64,000 nt of DNA. Origin: Chryseobacterium sp. YIM B08800. Its GTDB lineage: Bacteria > Bacteroidota > Bacteroidia > Flavobacteriales > Weeksellaceae. Positions 44,574-54,599 of the stretch are shown here, piece by piece. The position numbers were made by a program, and so were the translations under genes. The stretch is from contig NZ_JAPDKN010000033.1 in assembly GCF_026163565.1 (NCBI RefSeq), positions 1-64,000 on the forward strand, in the 5' to 3' direction. The notes beneath the pieces were generated by a model. That model had not been told where the DNA came from. It ran no database searches and saw only the letters and a program-made list of their open reading frames with translations. Position 1 is the stretch's first letter. Each line of letters starts with the position of its first letter.

Positions 44574-44683
44574 ATAAATCTTTATAGATTTATTCTATCA
44601 TAACAGATATTTTATTTTAACTCGTATTAAAAAATAAAACCCGATTTTTGTAAATCAAAGAACAAAAAATTCTCAAACAAAAA

Positions 44684-46093
44684 ATGAAAATTGAGCAAAT
44701 ATATACAGGCTGTTTAGCACAAGGTGCATATTATATCGTATCAGAAAATGAAGCAGCAATCATCGATCCGCTGAGAGAAGTAAAACCATATCTTGACCGT
44801 CTTGAAAAAGACAATGTCACATTAAAATATATTTTTGAAACTCATTTTCATGCAGATTTTGTTTCAGGACATTTAGATTTAAGTAAAAACACTAATGCCC
44901 CTATTGTTTACGGGCCCACTGCACAACCTGAATTTGAGGCCATTATCGCAGAAGACAATCAGATTTTTGAAATCGGAAATATCAAAATAAAAGTACTTCA
45001 CACCCCTGGTCACACGATGGAAAGCACCACTTACCTTCTAATTGACGAAAACGGTGTAGAAACTGCCATTTTTACAGGAGACACTTTATTTTTAGGTGAT
45101 GTAGGACGACCTGATCTTGCTCAAAAAGCAGGAAGTGTTACCCAAGAAGATCTTGCGGGAATTTTATATGAAAGTTTACACAGTAAAATTCTTCCTTTAG
45201 ATGACAGTATTACGGTTTATCCGGCTCATGGAGCGGGTTCGGCTTGCGGAAAAAACATGCAGAAAGAGACCGTAGATATTTTAGGAAATCAAAAAAGAAC
45301 AAATTACGCATTAAATCAGCCTGATAAAGAATCATTTATAAGAGAAGTTTTAGACGGATTAACTGCTCCACCTAAATATTTCGGGATGAATGTTGCCATG
45401 AATAAAGGTGGTTACGATAGTTTAGATACTGTGATGAACAGAGGTTTAAACCCTATTTTAGTAGAAGATTTTGAAAGTTTTGCTGAAGAAACAGGAGCTT
45501 TAATCTTAGATACAAGAGGACCTGCAGATTTTCATAAAGGATATATTCCAAATGCAATCAATATCGGTTTAAAAGGTGATTTTGCACCGTGGGTAGGAAG
45601 TCTCATTGTAGACGTAAAACATCCTCTATTGCTGGTTTCTGACGAAGGAACTGAAGAGGAAGTAATTACAAGATTAAGCAGAGTTGGTTTTGACAATGTT
45701 TTAGGTTATTTAAAAGGTGGTTTTGAAGCTTGGAAAAATTCAACAAAGGAAATCGACGAAGTAAAAAGAATTTCCCCTGCCGAATTTGCAGAAGCATTTA
45801 ATGAAAATTCAAAAATTATTGATGTAAGAAAAATCGGAGAATATTCGGCTGAACATATCGACAACGCTTACAGCAGACCTTTAGATACGATCAGCGACTG
45901 GGTTTCTACCATTGATGATTCTGAACATTTCTTTTTGCATTGTGCAGGAGGTTACAGAAGCATGATTGCGGCAAGCATCCTTAACTCACATGGAATCAGA
46001 AACTTCACTGAAATAGAAGGTGGTTTTAACGGCATCAAAAAAACAGAAAAACTTCCTGTTTCAGATTTTGTATGTCAATCTAAAACATTGTAG
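44684..46093 (+). CDS. Persulfide dioxygenase-type MBL protein with two rhodanese domains
   Basis: This 469-aa protein starts with a metallo-beta-lactamase domain (1-230) of the ETHE1 type, with THFHADFVSGH (H54, H56, D58, H63) and GDTLFLGDVGRPDL. Two rhodanese domains follow. The first (about 255-350) lacks the catalytic Cys (LLLVSDEGTE); the second (about 365-460) has it in HCAGGYRS (Cys420). ETHE1 enzymes oxidise glutathione persulfide to sulfite, and fused rhodaneses hand sulfur on. It forms a tight operon with a rhodanese lipoprotein (no gap) and a thioredoxin. Confidence 0.9.
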   Translation: MKIEQIYTGCLAQGAYYIVSENEAAIIDPLREVKPYLDRLEKDNVTLKYIFETHFHADFVSGHLDLSKNTNAPIVYGPTAQPEFEAIIAEDNQIFEIGNIKIKVLHTPGHTMESTTYLLIDENGVETAIFTGDTLFLGDVGRPDLAQKAGSVTQEDLAGILYESLHSKILPLDDSITVYPAHGAGSACGKNMQKETVDILGNQKRTNYALNQPDKESFIREVLDGLTAPPKYFGMNVAMNKGGYDSLDTVMNRGLNPILVEDFESFAEETGALILDTRGPADFHKGYIPNAINIGLKGDFAPWVGSLIVDVKHPLLLVSDEGTEEEVITRLSRVGFDNVLGYLKGGFEAWKNSTKEIDEVKRISPAEFAEAFNENSKIIDVRKIGEYSAEHIDNAYSRPLDTISDWVSTIDDSEHFFLHCAGGYRSMIAASILNSHGIRNFTEIEGGFNGIKKTEKLPVSDFVCQSKTL

Positions 46094-46459
46094 ATGAAAG
46101 TAAAAGTAGGTGCACTAATCCTGATTTCAGTATTTGCGTTAAATAGTTGTAAAACAAAAGCGGTATCAGACAATACCATTAAAACCAATATCAAGGAGGT
46201 TGTAAAAAGCTCCGATGTTGTTTTGGTTGATGTAAGAATTCCGGAACAATATTCTGAAGCAACAGCGAAAGACGCCGTGAATATTCCTTTGGCTGAACTT
46301 CAAAATAATATTGAAAATCTGAAAGGAAAAAAAGTTGTTGTTTTCTGCAACAAAGGTATACAGGCGGATGAGGCTGTGGAAATTCTGAAGAAAAACGGAG
46401 TTGAGGTTTATGACGGAACCACCTGGAAAAATGTGAAAGCCATTCAGGAAGAAAAATAA
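46094..46459 (+). CDS. Rhodanese-like lipoprotein
   Basis: This 121-aa single rhodanese domain is anchored by a lipobox (LNSC, Cys19). The catalytic Cys85 sits in VVFCNKG. It begins directly after the stop codon of the dioxygenase gene. It likely handles sulfane sulfur in the periplasm, complementing the cytoplasmic enzyme. Confidence 0.88.
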   Translation: MKVKVGALILISVFALNSCKTKAVSDNTIKTNIKEVVKSSDVVLVDVRIPEQYSEATAKDAVNIPLAELQNNIENLKGKKVVVFCNKGIQADEAVEILKKNGVEVYDGTTWKNVKAIQEEK

Positions 46460-46474
46460 TAAAAACGAAATACG

Positions 46475-46774
46475 ATGTCTCAAAAATTCCAAGAAATAAT
46501 AGATTCTGAAAGACCGGTTTTAATCGATTTTTTTGCTACTTGGTGTCAACCATGCAAAGTGCAGTCGTCGGTTCTGAATACAGTGAAAGAAAATGTTGGC
46601 GAAAAAGCCAGAATTATAAAAATTGATGTCGATCAGTATCCTTCAATTGCTTCTCAGTATGGAGTTCGTGGAGTTCCTACCTTAGCAGTTTTCAAAAAAG
46701 GAGAATTGTTATATAAAGAAAGCGGCGTGCATGACGTAAACCGATTGACGCAACTTTTGGAACAGTATATGTAA
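46475..46774 (+). CDS. Thioredoxin
   Basis: This 99-aa thioredoxin fold has active site WCQPC (Cys24, Cys27) instead of the usual WCGPC, and the cis-Pro loop RGVPT. There is no signal peptide, so it is cytoplasmic. It is the third gene of the sulfur operon, 15 bp after the rhodanese gene, and probably reduces persulfides there. Confidence 0.9.
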   Translation: MSQKFQEIIDSERPVLIDFFATWCQPCKVQSSVLNTVKENVGEKARIIKIDVDQYPSIASQYGVRGVPTLAVFKKGELLYKESGVHDVNRLTQLLEQYM

Positions 46775-46810
46775 CTGATTAAAAAAAAATTAGCCTAAAT
46801 GTTGGCTTAT

Positions 46811-46842
46811 AAAAAAGGCTTAGATTGTGAAATCTAAGCCTT
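46811..46842. terminator. Two-way terminator between the sulfur operon and a T9SS gene
   Basis: A perfect 12-bp stem (AAGGCTTAGATT / AATCTAAGCCTT) with GTGA loop, six T on the minus strand and a T/C-rich tail on the plus strand. Confidence 0.88.
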
Positions 46843-46874
46843 CTCTTTTGAAACGATGTAAATCCTAAAAAGTA

Positions 46875-48956
46875 TTAATTTTTAATCACTTTCTTAGAAA
46901 TTTTTTGTCCGTTTTTCAATTGTAATTCAACAATATAAACTCCTTTTTGAAGCAGCTGCATATTGATTGTATTATTTGAAAACTGTACATTCATTTTTTG
47001 TCCTACAACATTGGTAACGTTTACTTTTTCAATATCAGAATCTGTTTTAATATTTAAAATTCCGTTTGTAGGATTAGGGTAAATTCCAATAACATTTCTT
47101 TTGATATCTGAAGTTCCTAAACCAGTGGTAACATTTTTAATACATCTTACAGATTGACCTTGAGCTCTTGGTCCGCCAGAGTTTGGATTGGCTATAGCTG
47201 TAGAATTATATAAATATTTTCCTCCTGAAACGGCAACATCTCCACTCCAATAATATCCTCTTTCACCCACATAAGTAAATCCTCCTGAGCTCTGGCTTCT
47301 ATAACCTGCCGCAGGTAATTTTAATTTGCTTGTAAATGCATTTGCCGCACTAGACATTCCTTCTGCACTTACAGCCGCAACCCAATCAGCCTGAGAAGGT
47401 AATTTCCAGTCTGCACCGATTGCTTTACAAGGATCAACACTTACTTCTGAAGTTATTGCGGAAACATTTGCCCCATTCCAAAGATCACTTGAAGCATTTG
47501 TTGACCACCACGCAGGATTATTTCCTAAAATAAATGACGTGATACCAGAAAGACCAGTAGGATTATTGATTGCCGGAACCGTTGTTGTAGCAGAATTTCT
47601 GTTTTGGTGACCATCATCCCATCTTCCCCACTGGAAAAGATCTCCGAAAGATTCTGAATCTGCCATAGAAGTTGCCACTTGTCTACTTCCTAAGTTTTGC
47701 TGAAGCCAAACTTTACCATCTGATCCTCTTACTGTTGTGTAAGTTACTTGCTGACCTTTGTAAGTGAAAGTTACACAACTTGTATCTCCTGGGTTCATTC
47801 CGGGATCTGCGTTATTACATGTAGGTGTTGTAGTAGGCAACTGAACTCTCTTTACTCTTACTCCATTTTGAGAATAAGTAAGAACCAAAGTATTGTTTGC
47901 TGCGTCATATTGTAAATCATTATATAAAGCAGTACCATCTGATACAAAATCTCCACCAAAAGCTGTCCAAGTATTGTTTGCCGCATCAAATTCGTAAACT
48001 GTGTTTTTTCCTCCATTTACAGACCATCCACTTGCTACAGTGTATAGTTTACCGGAAGGCGTAACCGCAATAGAAACATTATACAAGTCATTTGAAATTC
48101 CAAAATCGGCATTTCCAACCTGTACCCAGTTTGTTCCGTCAAATTTCTTCACATTCAGTCTTCTGTTATTTGCAGCTGTAGATGAATAAACAACATACAA
48201 AGTATTGTCTGAGCCAATTGCAATATCCGAAGTTGCGTTTGCACCTTCTGTAAATGCACTACCCACTGAAGCTCCACCAACTAAAGACCATGCATCTGTT
48301 GCAGAAGCGGTTAAACTATTTTCAAAAACTCTTACTCCGGAGGCAATATGACAAACATAAACCTTTCCGTTTGTTCCGATAACCATTTCTGCATGAGTAG
48401 GGTTTGCCCCTGCAATATTTGTAGGACCTACCTGTTCCCAAGCTCCGTTAACCAATCTTTTTACAGTTCCTGAACCTACAGATGCATACACATAAGGAAT
48501 ACCATTTGGAGCCACTGCTGATGCCTGATAATTTGTTGTATCTGTAAATGGAAGAGAAAGTAAACTCCATGATGTTCCGTCAAATTTTCTTACTTCCATT
48601 CCTGAGTTGGGATAACCCCATTGATTGGTATAATACAAATTACCCGAAGTATCTAATGAAAGCGAATTATAGGTCGCTGTAGCAGTTGTAATTCCTGCAT
48701 TTCCTCCAACGTATGACCAAGAAGTTCCGTTAAATTTTTGAACCGAGCCTTTTGTAACTGAAACATCATAGTAAGAAACATAATAATTTCCCTGTGCATC
48801 AATTGCCAGATTATTATAACTGCTTCCACCTGTGGAAATACTTCCTGCAGAACCTACATCAACCCATTGTTGAGCATTCAGTAAACCTACTGCGATAGAA
48901 AGGATACCAAAACCGGCTCCCATTCTTTTTATTTTTGATTGTAAATTTTTAAACAC
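46875..48956 (-). CDS. T9SS-secreted FISUMP-domain protein, paralogue 1
   Basis: This 693-aa protein has a signal peptide (to about LNAQ) and an N-terminal half (about 25-370) of repeats such as YVSYYDVSVTKGSVQKFNGTSWSYVGG, probably a beta-propeller. A FISUMP domain (about 395-608) contains WLQQNLGSRQVA, FQWGRWDDGHQ and SVRCIKN. The end is a type A sorting domain (about 625-693: YPNPTNGILNI ... GVYIVELQLKNGQKISKKVIKN), the signal for type IX secretion. The paralogue at 49158 has the same plan. The promoter carries direct repeats shared with that paralogue. Confidence 0.9.
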   Translation of the reverse strand: MFKNLQSKIKRMGAGFGILSIAVGLLNAQQWVDVGSAGSISTGGSSYNNLAIDAQGNYYVSYYDVSVTKGSVQKFNGTSWSYVGGNAGITTATATYNSLSLDTSGNLYYTNQWGYPNSGMEVRKFDGTSWSLLSLPFTDTTNYQASAVAPNGIPYVYASVGSGTVKRLVNGAWEQVGPTNIAGANPTHAEMVIGTNGKVYVCHIASGVRVFENSLTASATDAWSLVGGASVGSAFTEGANATSDIAIGSDNTLYVVYSSTAANNRRLNVKKFDGTNWVQVGNADFGISNDLYNVSIAVTPSGKLYTVASGWSVNGGKNTVYEFDAANNTWTAFGGDFVSDGTALYNDLQYDAANNTLVLTYSQNGVRVKRVQLPTTTPTCNNADPGMNPGDTSCVTFTYKGQQVTYTTVRGSDGKVWLQQNLGSRQVATSMADSESFGDLFQWGRWDDGHQNRNSATTTVPAINNPTGLSGITSFILGNNPAWWSTNASSDLWNGANVSAITSEVSVDPCKAIGADWKLPSQADWVAAVSAEGMSSAANAFTSKLKLPAAGYRSQSSGGFTYVGERGYYWSGDVAVSGGKYLYNSTAIANPNSGGPRAQGQSVRCIKNVTTGLGTSDIKRNVIGIYPNPTNGILNIKTDSDIEKVNVTNVVGQKMNVQFSNNTINMQLLQKGVYIVELQLKNGQKISKKVIKN

Positions 48957-49000
48957 AAATAAGTTATTTTTATTTATTCTAAATTATTTTAAATTTTCAG

Positions 49001-49055
49001 CAAAATTAATCCCGAAAACAAAAAAAGAGTTATCATTTCCCATTTTTTAGTTATC
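49001..49055 (-). promoter_or_regulatory. Promoter and paired operator of T9SS paralogue 1
   Basis: On the minus strand two GATAACT repeats (49055-49049 and 49034-49028) lie 21 bp apart. The second is 19 bp before the -7 box TAATTTTG (49008-49001). Spacing is identical to the other paralogue. Confidence 0.8.
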
Positions 49056-49098
49056 CTATCAAACATGATGATTGTCATTCATCTGAATTTAAAAGCAT

Positions 49099-49132
49099 TA
49101 GACGGCAATCTCAAAAAAGAAACAGCCGTCTA
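49099..49132 (-). terminator. Probable terminator of T9SS paralogue 2
   Basis: TAGACGGC/GCCGTCTA stem (49099-49106 with 49125-49132) with an 18-nt loop. The T-run that follows on the minus strand is weak. Confidence 0.5.
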
Positions 49133-49157
49133 AAACGAGTCAAATATTAAATGAATG

Positions 49158-51281
49158 TTAGTTTTTAATTACTTTCTTAGAAATTTTTTGTCCGTTTTTC
49201 AATACCAATTCTACAATATAGACTCCGCTTGGTAATCCTTGCATATTAATTTGATTATTCGAATACTGAATTTTTAATCTTTGCCCGACAACATTGGTTA
49301 CGTTTACGGCATTAACTTCAGAATCTGTTTTAATATTTAAAATTCCATTGGTTGGGCTAGGATAAACTCCGATGGTTACTTTTTTAATTTCTGAAGTTCC
49401 CAATCCTGCTGTAACATCTTTTATGCATCTTACAGACATTCCCGCATCTCTGCTTGCGCTGTTAGACAAAGTTGAAAATCCACTGATATATAAGTGCTGA
49501 CCAGAACCTGTATAAGGTGACGCTGACGAAGACCAAAGATAAAGTCGAGTTCCTGGAGAGAAAATACCGCTATAATCCTTCATTCCTGCGGGAATCAGTT
49601 TTAAATGACTTGAAAGTGCCGAATTATACTCTGAAATATTTTCTGCCACCATCGCTGCATCAATTTCTCCAACGGTTGGAAGTCTCCAATTTAAACCGAT
49701 TGCTTTGCAAGGATCTGCTCCGTTTGTTGAGGTTGCAGATGAAGCATTTTCAGCTGTCCAAGTATCGGAAGTCGTTCCTCCGGACCAGAAATTTGATGAC
49801 GAATTATATGCTGCAGAATGGAAATTTGTATTTCCTCCGTTTAAACCTGAAGGATTATTCGGTGAAGGAGCTGTAGCCGATAAAGATGAATTTCTCAATT
49901 GATGGCCATCATCCCATCTTCCCCATTGGAACAAGTCTCCGTAAGCATCAGAATCTGTAAGTGATTCTGCTACTTTCGTGCTTCCTAGATTTTGCTGTAG
50001 CCAGATTTTACCATCCGTTCCTCTTACTGTTGTGTATGTAACCGATTGTCCTCTGTAATTAAATGTTACACAACCAACATCTCCTGGGTTATTTCCTGGG
50101 TCTGCATTATTGCATGATGGCTGAACCTGTAATGCAAATTTTTTCACAACAGTTCCTTCAGTAATTCCTTGAGAAAAATAATCATCTAAAGAATAAGCCA
50201 AAACCAAACTATTAGTGTTGGTATCAAATTCTAAATCATTATAGTGTGTAGAGCCATCAGACACATAATTTCCTCCAAATGCGCTCCATGTATTAGTCGT
50301 TGTATTGATTTCATATACCGTATTTTTACCTTCATTTTCATACCAGCTACTTGCAGCAACAAACGGCTTTCCTTGTGGAGTAACAGCTATTGAAAAATCT
50401 AGATTACTTTCAGCTACACCAAAATTTTCGTCTCCTAATTGCAACCAGCTAGTACCATCAAATTTCTTTACATTAATTTTTCTAAGTAAACTGTTTGGGT
50501 CATTTGGATTATTTAATGTTTTACCATACACTACATACAAACTATTATCAGCACCCATCGTAAAATCTAAGGTAGCATATACACTTTCGGTAAAAGCATT
50601 TCCTAAAGAAACTCCTCCCACCAACGTCCAAGATGTCGTAGATGACGCTGTTAATGTATTTTCATAGACACTTACCACCCCATTAGAGATTTGACAAACA
50701 TAGACTTTTCCATTAGTTCCAATTTTAATTTTGCTATGGTAAACGGTTCCAGAAACTACATTAGCCCCTATTTGTTGCCATACACCATTTACAAAACATC
50801 TTACAGTACCCTGAACATACGTATACAAAATATTATCTGATGAAACCACTGAAGACGGATATCCTGCAAAACCACTCGTAGGAATAGAAATCAAAGAAGA
50901 CCATGCAGCTGCGGAAAATTTATTGACATCCATATTGTTCCCCTTACTTAAGTGATAAACACTACCATCGGATGCCACTGATAAAGAATTATGATTAGCG
51001 TAATCATCGGTAACCCCAGCCGAACCTCCTAGATAAGACCATGAAGCCCCGTTAAGTTTTTGTACCGAACCTTTATCCACTGAAAGATCGTAATAAGAAA
51101 TATAATAATTTCCTGAGTTATCTATTACAAGGTCATTAAAACCACTTCCGGATGCAGAAATTATTGCTGAATTACCAACATTTTGCCATTGTTGAGCTTT
51201 TACAAAATTACTTCCTGCAATCGATAGCACAAAAACACTTAAGCTGAGTTTTGCTACTGAAGAATATAAATTTCTAAACAT
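49158..51281 (-). CDS. T9SS-secreted FISUMP-domain protein, paralogue 2
   Basis: This 707-aa protein is related throughout to the 46875-48956 product: a signal peptide (to FVKAQ), YYISYYDLSVDKGSVQKLNGASWSYLG-type repeats, a FISUMP domain (WLQQNLGSTKVA, FQWGRWDDGHQ, SVRCIKD), and a sorting domain ending in the same last ten residues. The pair arose by duplication and is presumably exported to the surface. The ligand is unknown. It is transcribed divergently from the AraC-type gene. Confidence 0.9.
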   Translation of the reverse strand: MFRNLYSSVAKLSLSVFVLSIAGSNFVKAQQWQNVGNSAIISASGSGFNDLVIDNSGNYYISYYDLSVDKGSVQKLNGASWSYLGGSAGVTDDYANHNSLSVASDGSVYHLSKGNNMDVNKFSAAAWSSLISIPTSGFAGYPSSVVSSDNILYTYVQGTVRCFVNGVWQQIGANVVSGTVYHSKIKIGTNGKVYVCQISNGVVSVYENTLTASSTTSWTLVGGVSLGNAFTESVYATLDFTMGADNSLYVVYGKTLNNPNDPNSLLRKINVKKFDGTSWLQLGDENFGVAESNLDFSIAVTPQGKPFVAASSWYENEGKNTVYEINTTTNTWSAFGGNYVSDGSTHYNDLEFDTNTNSLVLAYSLDDYFSQGITEGTVVKKFALQVQPSCNNADPGNNPGDVGCVTFNYRGQSVTYTTVRGTDGKIWLQQNLGSTKVAESLTDSDAYGDLFQWGRWDDGHQLRNSSLSATAPSPNNPSGLNGGNTNFHSAAYNSSSNFWSGGTTSDTWTAENASSATSTNGADPCKAIGLNWRLPTVGEIDAAMVAENISEYNSALSSHLKLIPAGMKDYSGIFSPGTRLYLWSSSASPYTGSGQHLYISGFSTLSNSASRDAGMSVRCIKDVTAGLGTSEIKKVTIGVYPSPTNGILNIKTDSEVNAVNVTNVVGQRLKIQYSNNQINMQGLPSGVYIVELVLKNGQKISKKVIKN

Positions 51282-51324
51282 AATATATATTGTTTTTATT
51301 TATTCTAAATTTAATTTACTTTTG

Positions 51325-51379
51325 CAAAAGTAACTTGCATCTTAAATCCCTAGTTATCATTTTCAAATTTTCACTTATC
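51325..51379 (-). promoter_or_regulatory. Promoter and paired operator of T9SS paralogue 2
   Basis: On the minus strand GATAAGT (51379-51373) and GATAACT (51358-51352) lie 21 bp apart. The second is 19 bp before the -7 box TACTTTTG (51332-51325). The upstream repeat is 16 bp from the AraC-type start codon, so the same site may also control that gene. Confidence 0.82.
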
Positions 51380-51395
51380 GGATGCAGGCTCTTAC

Positions 51396-52295
51396 ATGAG
51401 TAATATGGAAACAAAAACGCTTCGCACAATGAAACAGACGAAAAGAGGCTTACTATTTAAATCTGAGGACATTAAAGTGATTTTTAATGAAGATGAAACA
51501 ACAGAAAATTATCTAAGATCTCATTTTATTGAAGGAGAATCTAGTTTTAATCTTTTGTTTTTACTGAGTCCCAATATCAATTTGAGAGCATCAGATTGTG
51601 GTACTTATTTTAAATTTCAAAAAAACCAATATATCCTGCATTATTCTTCATTAGAAAATCGTGCAGAATTGTGGACAGAGGATCAGGAAGTTTTAAAGTA
51701 CTTGCAGATACAGATCAATTATCAATATGTTTTTAATCTGATCGATCCGCATTCTAACTCTGAAAGTGCCGAAATTCTGAAAAATATGAAGAATAATAAT
51801 TTTATTTTTCTTCATAAGCAGACTCCACCCAATATGACGGTAGAAATGCACATGATATTGAAGGAAATTTCCGGGTATTCTAGAATAGGAGTTATGCAAA
51901 AGCTCTTTATTGAAGCAAAGATCATCAAACTATTAATTCTGATATTCGAGCAGTTCAATGAAAAAGATATTAAAGAAGACCTGTCTAAAACGCCAGAAAC
52001 GATCAAAAAATTTTTAGATGAAAACTATCATAAGAATCTTAAAATAGAAGAGATCTCTAAAATTATAGGTATTAATCCAAATAAGTTAAGAAAAGAATTT
52101 AAAGAACATTATCAAACCACAATTGTAGATTATATTTCAGAACTTAGAATGTTGAAAGCTAAAAAAATGATCATCAACAAAGAAATAATGATCAAAGAAA
52201 TAGCTATAGAATGCGGCTATGAATACGTACAGAATTTCACCCGAGCCTTCAAGAAAAAATTCGGAGTATCACCAGAAAAACTGAGACTGGGATAA
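51396..52295 (+). CDS. AraC family transcriptional regulator
   Basis: This 299-aa regulator has a C-terminal AraC/XylS DNA-binding domain (about 200-299) with two helix-turn-helix units (IEEISKIIGINPNKLRKEFKEH and IKEIAIECGYEYVQNFTRAFKKKFGVSPEKLR). The N-terminal about 190 residues show no cupin signature I can recognise. AraC proteins bind direct repeats about two helical turns apart, which fits the GATAAST pairs upstream of both T9SS paralogues. It is transcribed divergently from one of them. The start could also be one of two further in-frame Met codons (51405, 51429). Confidence 0.9.
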   Translation: MSNMETKTLRTMKQTKRGLLFKSEDIKVIFNEDETTENYLRSHFIEGESSFNLLFLLSPNINLRASDCGTYFKFQKNQYILHYSSLENRAELWTEDQEVLKYLQIQINYQYVFNLIDPHSNSESAEILKNMKNNNFIFLHKQTPPNMTVEMHMILKEISGYSRIGVMQKLFIEAKIIKLLILIFEQFNEKDIKEDLSKTPETIKKFLDENYHKNLKIEEISKIIGINPNKLRKEFKEHYQTTIVDYISELRMLKAKKMIINKEIMIKEIAIECGYEYVQNFTRAFKKKFGVSPEKLRLG

Positions 52296-52303
52296 AAAGA
52301 GCA

Positions 52304-52330
52304 AAACCACTAAAATAAATTTAGTGGTTT
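52304..52330 (+). terminator. Intrinsic terminator of the AraC-type gene
   Basis: AAACCACTAAA/TTTAGTGGTTT, an 11-bp perfect stem with a five-base loop, eight bp after the stop codon. The T-run is formed by the end of the stem. Confidence 0.75.
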
Positions 52331-52395
52331 AATATATGTTGTTTTGCTTTGATATTACTTCCTCGGAATTCATGTGAGAAAGCAATGACAATCAA

Positions 52396-52686
52396 TTAAT
52401 GATGTCCGTGATCGTGTCCATGGCTTTCGTGGATGAAAGGACCATGACCTTTAGGCTGACTGAAAACTACTTCAACACCTTCTTGTTCAGTAAGCAATTT
52501 ACTTCTAATTTGCTCAGGATCAAAAGGTTTTACTTTACCGAAGTATTCTTTCAAACCTTCAGTTAACCATAGAGGAATGATAAAACCGAAAAACATTAAG
52601 ATACACCAGAATCCTACAAGGAACATACATACGAAATAAATTGTCCAAAGGAATTGGTAAAACGGCCAAAATGCTGATAACATCAT
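52396..52686 (-). CDS. Small membrane protein with His-rich tail
   Basis: This 96-aa protein has a strongly hydrophobic N-terminal half (about residues 5-42, one or two membrane segments), a polar middle (EYFGKVKPFDPEQI), and a C-terminus with seven His in the last 15 residues (HESHGHDHGHH). The tail could bind metal. I recognise no family. Start is one of two adjacent ATG codons (52686 or 52683). Confidence 0.65.
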   Translation of the reverse strand: MMLSAFWPFYQFLWTIYFVCMFLVGFWCILMFFGFIIPLWLTEGLKEYFGKVKPFDPEQIRSKLLTEQEGVEVVFSQPKGHGPFIHESHGHDHGHH

Positions 52687-52784
52687 GTTTCTTAAATTTT
52701 AAGCAAAAGTAGGGCTTTTTTCTTTTTCATCAAAAGATATAGAACCTAAATTTTGCAATTTATTTTTATTTTAAACTAATTAAT

Positions 52785-52820
52785 CTAGATATTAGAAGTT
52801 AGATGTTTGATATTAGACTA
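52785..52820. repeat. Short-period intergenic repeat (TTAGAAGTTAGATGTTTGATATTAGA type)
   Basis: A roughly seven-base-period TTAGANN tract between the His-tailed protein gene and fumarase. It is similar in style to tracts at 48-66, 3576-3612 and 61500-61530. Confidence 0.4.
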
Positions 52821-52866
52821 CAATTGCAGCGCTAAAATTCTTGCCTATAACTTCAAACTAAAAATT

Positions 52867-54474
52867 TTAATGGGCAAGGTTTGCAAAGAAATCGTTTCCT
52901 TTATCATCTGTAATAATGAATGCAGGGAAATCTTTCACTTCAATTTTTCTTACTGCTTCCATACCTAATTCAGGAAAATCTACCACCTCAACCGACAAGA
53001 TATTATCTTTTGCCAAAATTGCAGCAGGTCCACCGATTGAACCGATGTAGAAACCTCCGTATTTGTTGCAAGCATTCGTTACATCTGCTGTCCTGTTCCC
53101 TTTTGCCAACATCACCATACTTCCGCCATGGCTTTGGAACTCGTCTACATAAACATCCATTCTTCCCGCTGTTGTTGGTCCGAAACTTCCTGAAGCCATT
53201 CCTTCCGGAGTTTTCGCAGGTCCTGCATAATAAATCGGGTGATTTTTAAAATATTCAGGCATTGGTTTTCCGGAATCTAATAATTCTTTGATTTTTGCGT
53301 GAGCAATATCTCTTGCAACGATTAAAGTTCCGTTTAGTTTCAGTCTTGTTTTGATCGGATATTTTGAAAGTTCAGCCAGAATTTCAGGCATTGGTTGATT
53401 TAAATTAATTTCAACCGCTTCTTCCAAATGTGGTGGAGTTGCAGGTAAAAATCTTTTCGGGTCTTGCTCCAATTGCTCTAAGAAAATACCGTCTTTGGTA
53501 ATTTTTCCTTTAATATTTCTGTCTGCCGAACACGAAACTCCCATTCCAACCGGGCAAGAAGCCGCGTGACGAGGAAGTCTGATTACGCGAACATCGTGTG
53601 TTAAATATTTTCCGCCAAACTGAGCTCCAATTGCACTTTCCTGGCAAATCTTCTGAACTTTTGCTTCCCATTCCAAATCTCTGAAAGCCTGACCTGCTTC
53701 ATTTCCTTCAGTTGGAAGATTGTCATAATATTTTGCTGATGCTTTTTTCACAGCAGCCAAATTGGCTTCTGCAGAAGTTCCTCCGATTACCAAAGCTAAG
53801 TGATAAGGCGGACAAGCAGCAGTTCCCAGATCTGAAATTCTTTCTTTTACAAAAGCTTCTAAAGATTTTTCGTTCAGTAAAGACTTTGTCTTTTGATAAA
53901 GGAAAGTTTTATTCGCAGAACCTCCTCCTTTTGTTAAGAATAAAAACTCGTAGTAATCTCCTTTTTTAGCATAAATATCGATTTGTGCCGGAAGATTTGA
54001 ACCAGAATTCTTTTCATCAAACATCGTTAAAGGAATCACCTGAGAATATCTTAAGTTTCTTTTTTGGTAGGTATTGTAAATTCCTTTACTTAAATATTCA
54101 CCGTCATCAACTCCTGTGTAAACATTTTCGCCTTTTTTACCCATTACAATCGCCGTTCCTGTATCCTGACAAGAAGGTAAAGCTCCTTCCACAGCAACCG
54201 CAGCATTTTGCAATAAATTATAAGCAACAAATCTGTCGTTATCAGTCGCTTCAGGATCATCGATAATTCTTCTCAAACTTTCTAAATGCGAAGAACGAAG
54301 CATGAAAGAAACGTCAGCCATAGCCTCTTCAGCCAGCAATTCTAATCCTTTCGGATCAATCGTTAAAATTTCTCTTTCACCATGATTTTCAACCTTCACG
54401 TAGTCTGAGGTCAATTTTTTGTAAACCGTATCATCTTTTAAAATTGGATACGGATCTTGATATTTAAAATCCAT
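52867..54474 (-). CDS. Class I fumarate hydratase (iron-sulfur type)
   Basis: Class I fumarase interconverts fumarate and malate with an oxygen-sensitive 4Fe-4S cluster. The 535-aa protein has the cluster and active-site segments [32 protein letters not shown] and [16 protein letters not shown], plus the C-terminal beta domain ([15 protein letters not shown]). The name fumA or fumB cannot be decided. It is divergent from a class II fumarase gene 208 bp away. Confidence 0.95.
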   Translation of the reverse strand: MDFKYQDPYPILKDDTVYKKLTSDYVKVENHGEREILTIDPKGLELLAEEAMADVSFMLRSSHLESLRRIIDDPEATDNDRFVAYNLLQNAAVAVEGALPSCQDTGTAIVMGKKGENVYTGVDDGEYLSKGIYNTYQKRNLRYSQVIPLTMFDEKNSGSNLPAQIDIYAKKGDYYEFLFLTKGGGSANKTFLYQKTKSLLNEKSLEAFVKERISDLGTAACPPYHLALVIGGTSAEANLAAVKKASAKYYDNLPTEGNEAGQAFRDLEWEAKVQKICQESAIGAQFGGKYLTHDVRVIRLPRHAASCPVGMGVSCSADRNIKGKITKDGIFLEQLEQDPKRFLPATPPHLEEAVEINLNQPMPEILAELSKYPIKTRLKLNGTLIVARDIAHAKIKELLDSGKPMPEYFKNHPIYYAGPAKTPEGMASGSFGPTTAGRMDVYVDEFQSHGGSMVMLAKGNRTADVTNACNKYGGFYIGSIGGPAAILAKDNILSVEVVDFPELGMEAVRKIEVKDFPAFIITDDKGNDFFANLAH

Positions 54475-54599
54475 TTACTTTCTATTTCTATGCAAAAATA
54501 CGGCTTACGAAAAAAAACATGAGCAAAATCAGAGACTTATACTCGTATTTATAACGATTATAAATTGCGAGAGTTTTTATTATTGAGTAATTTTATCAT

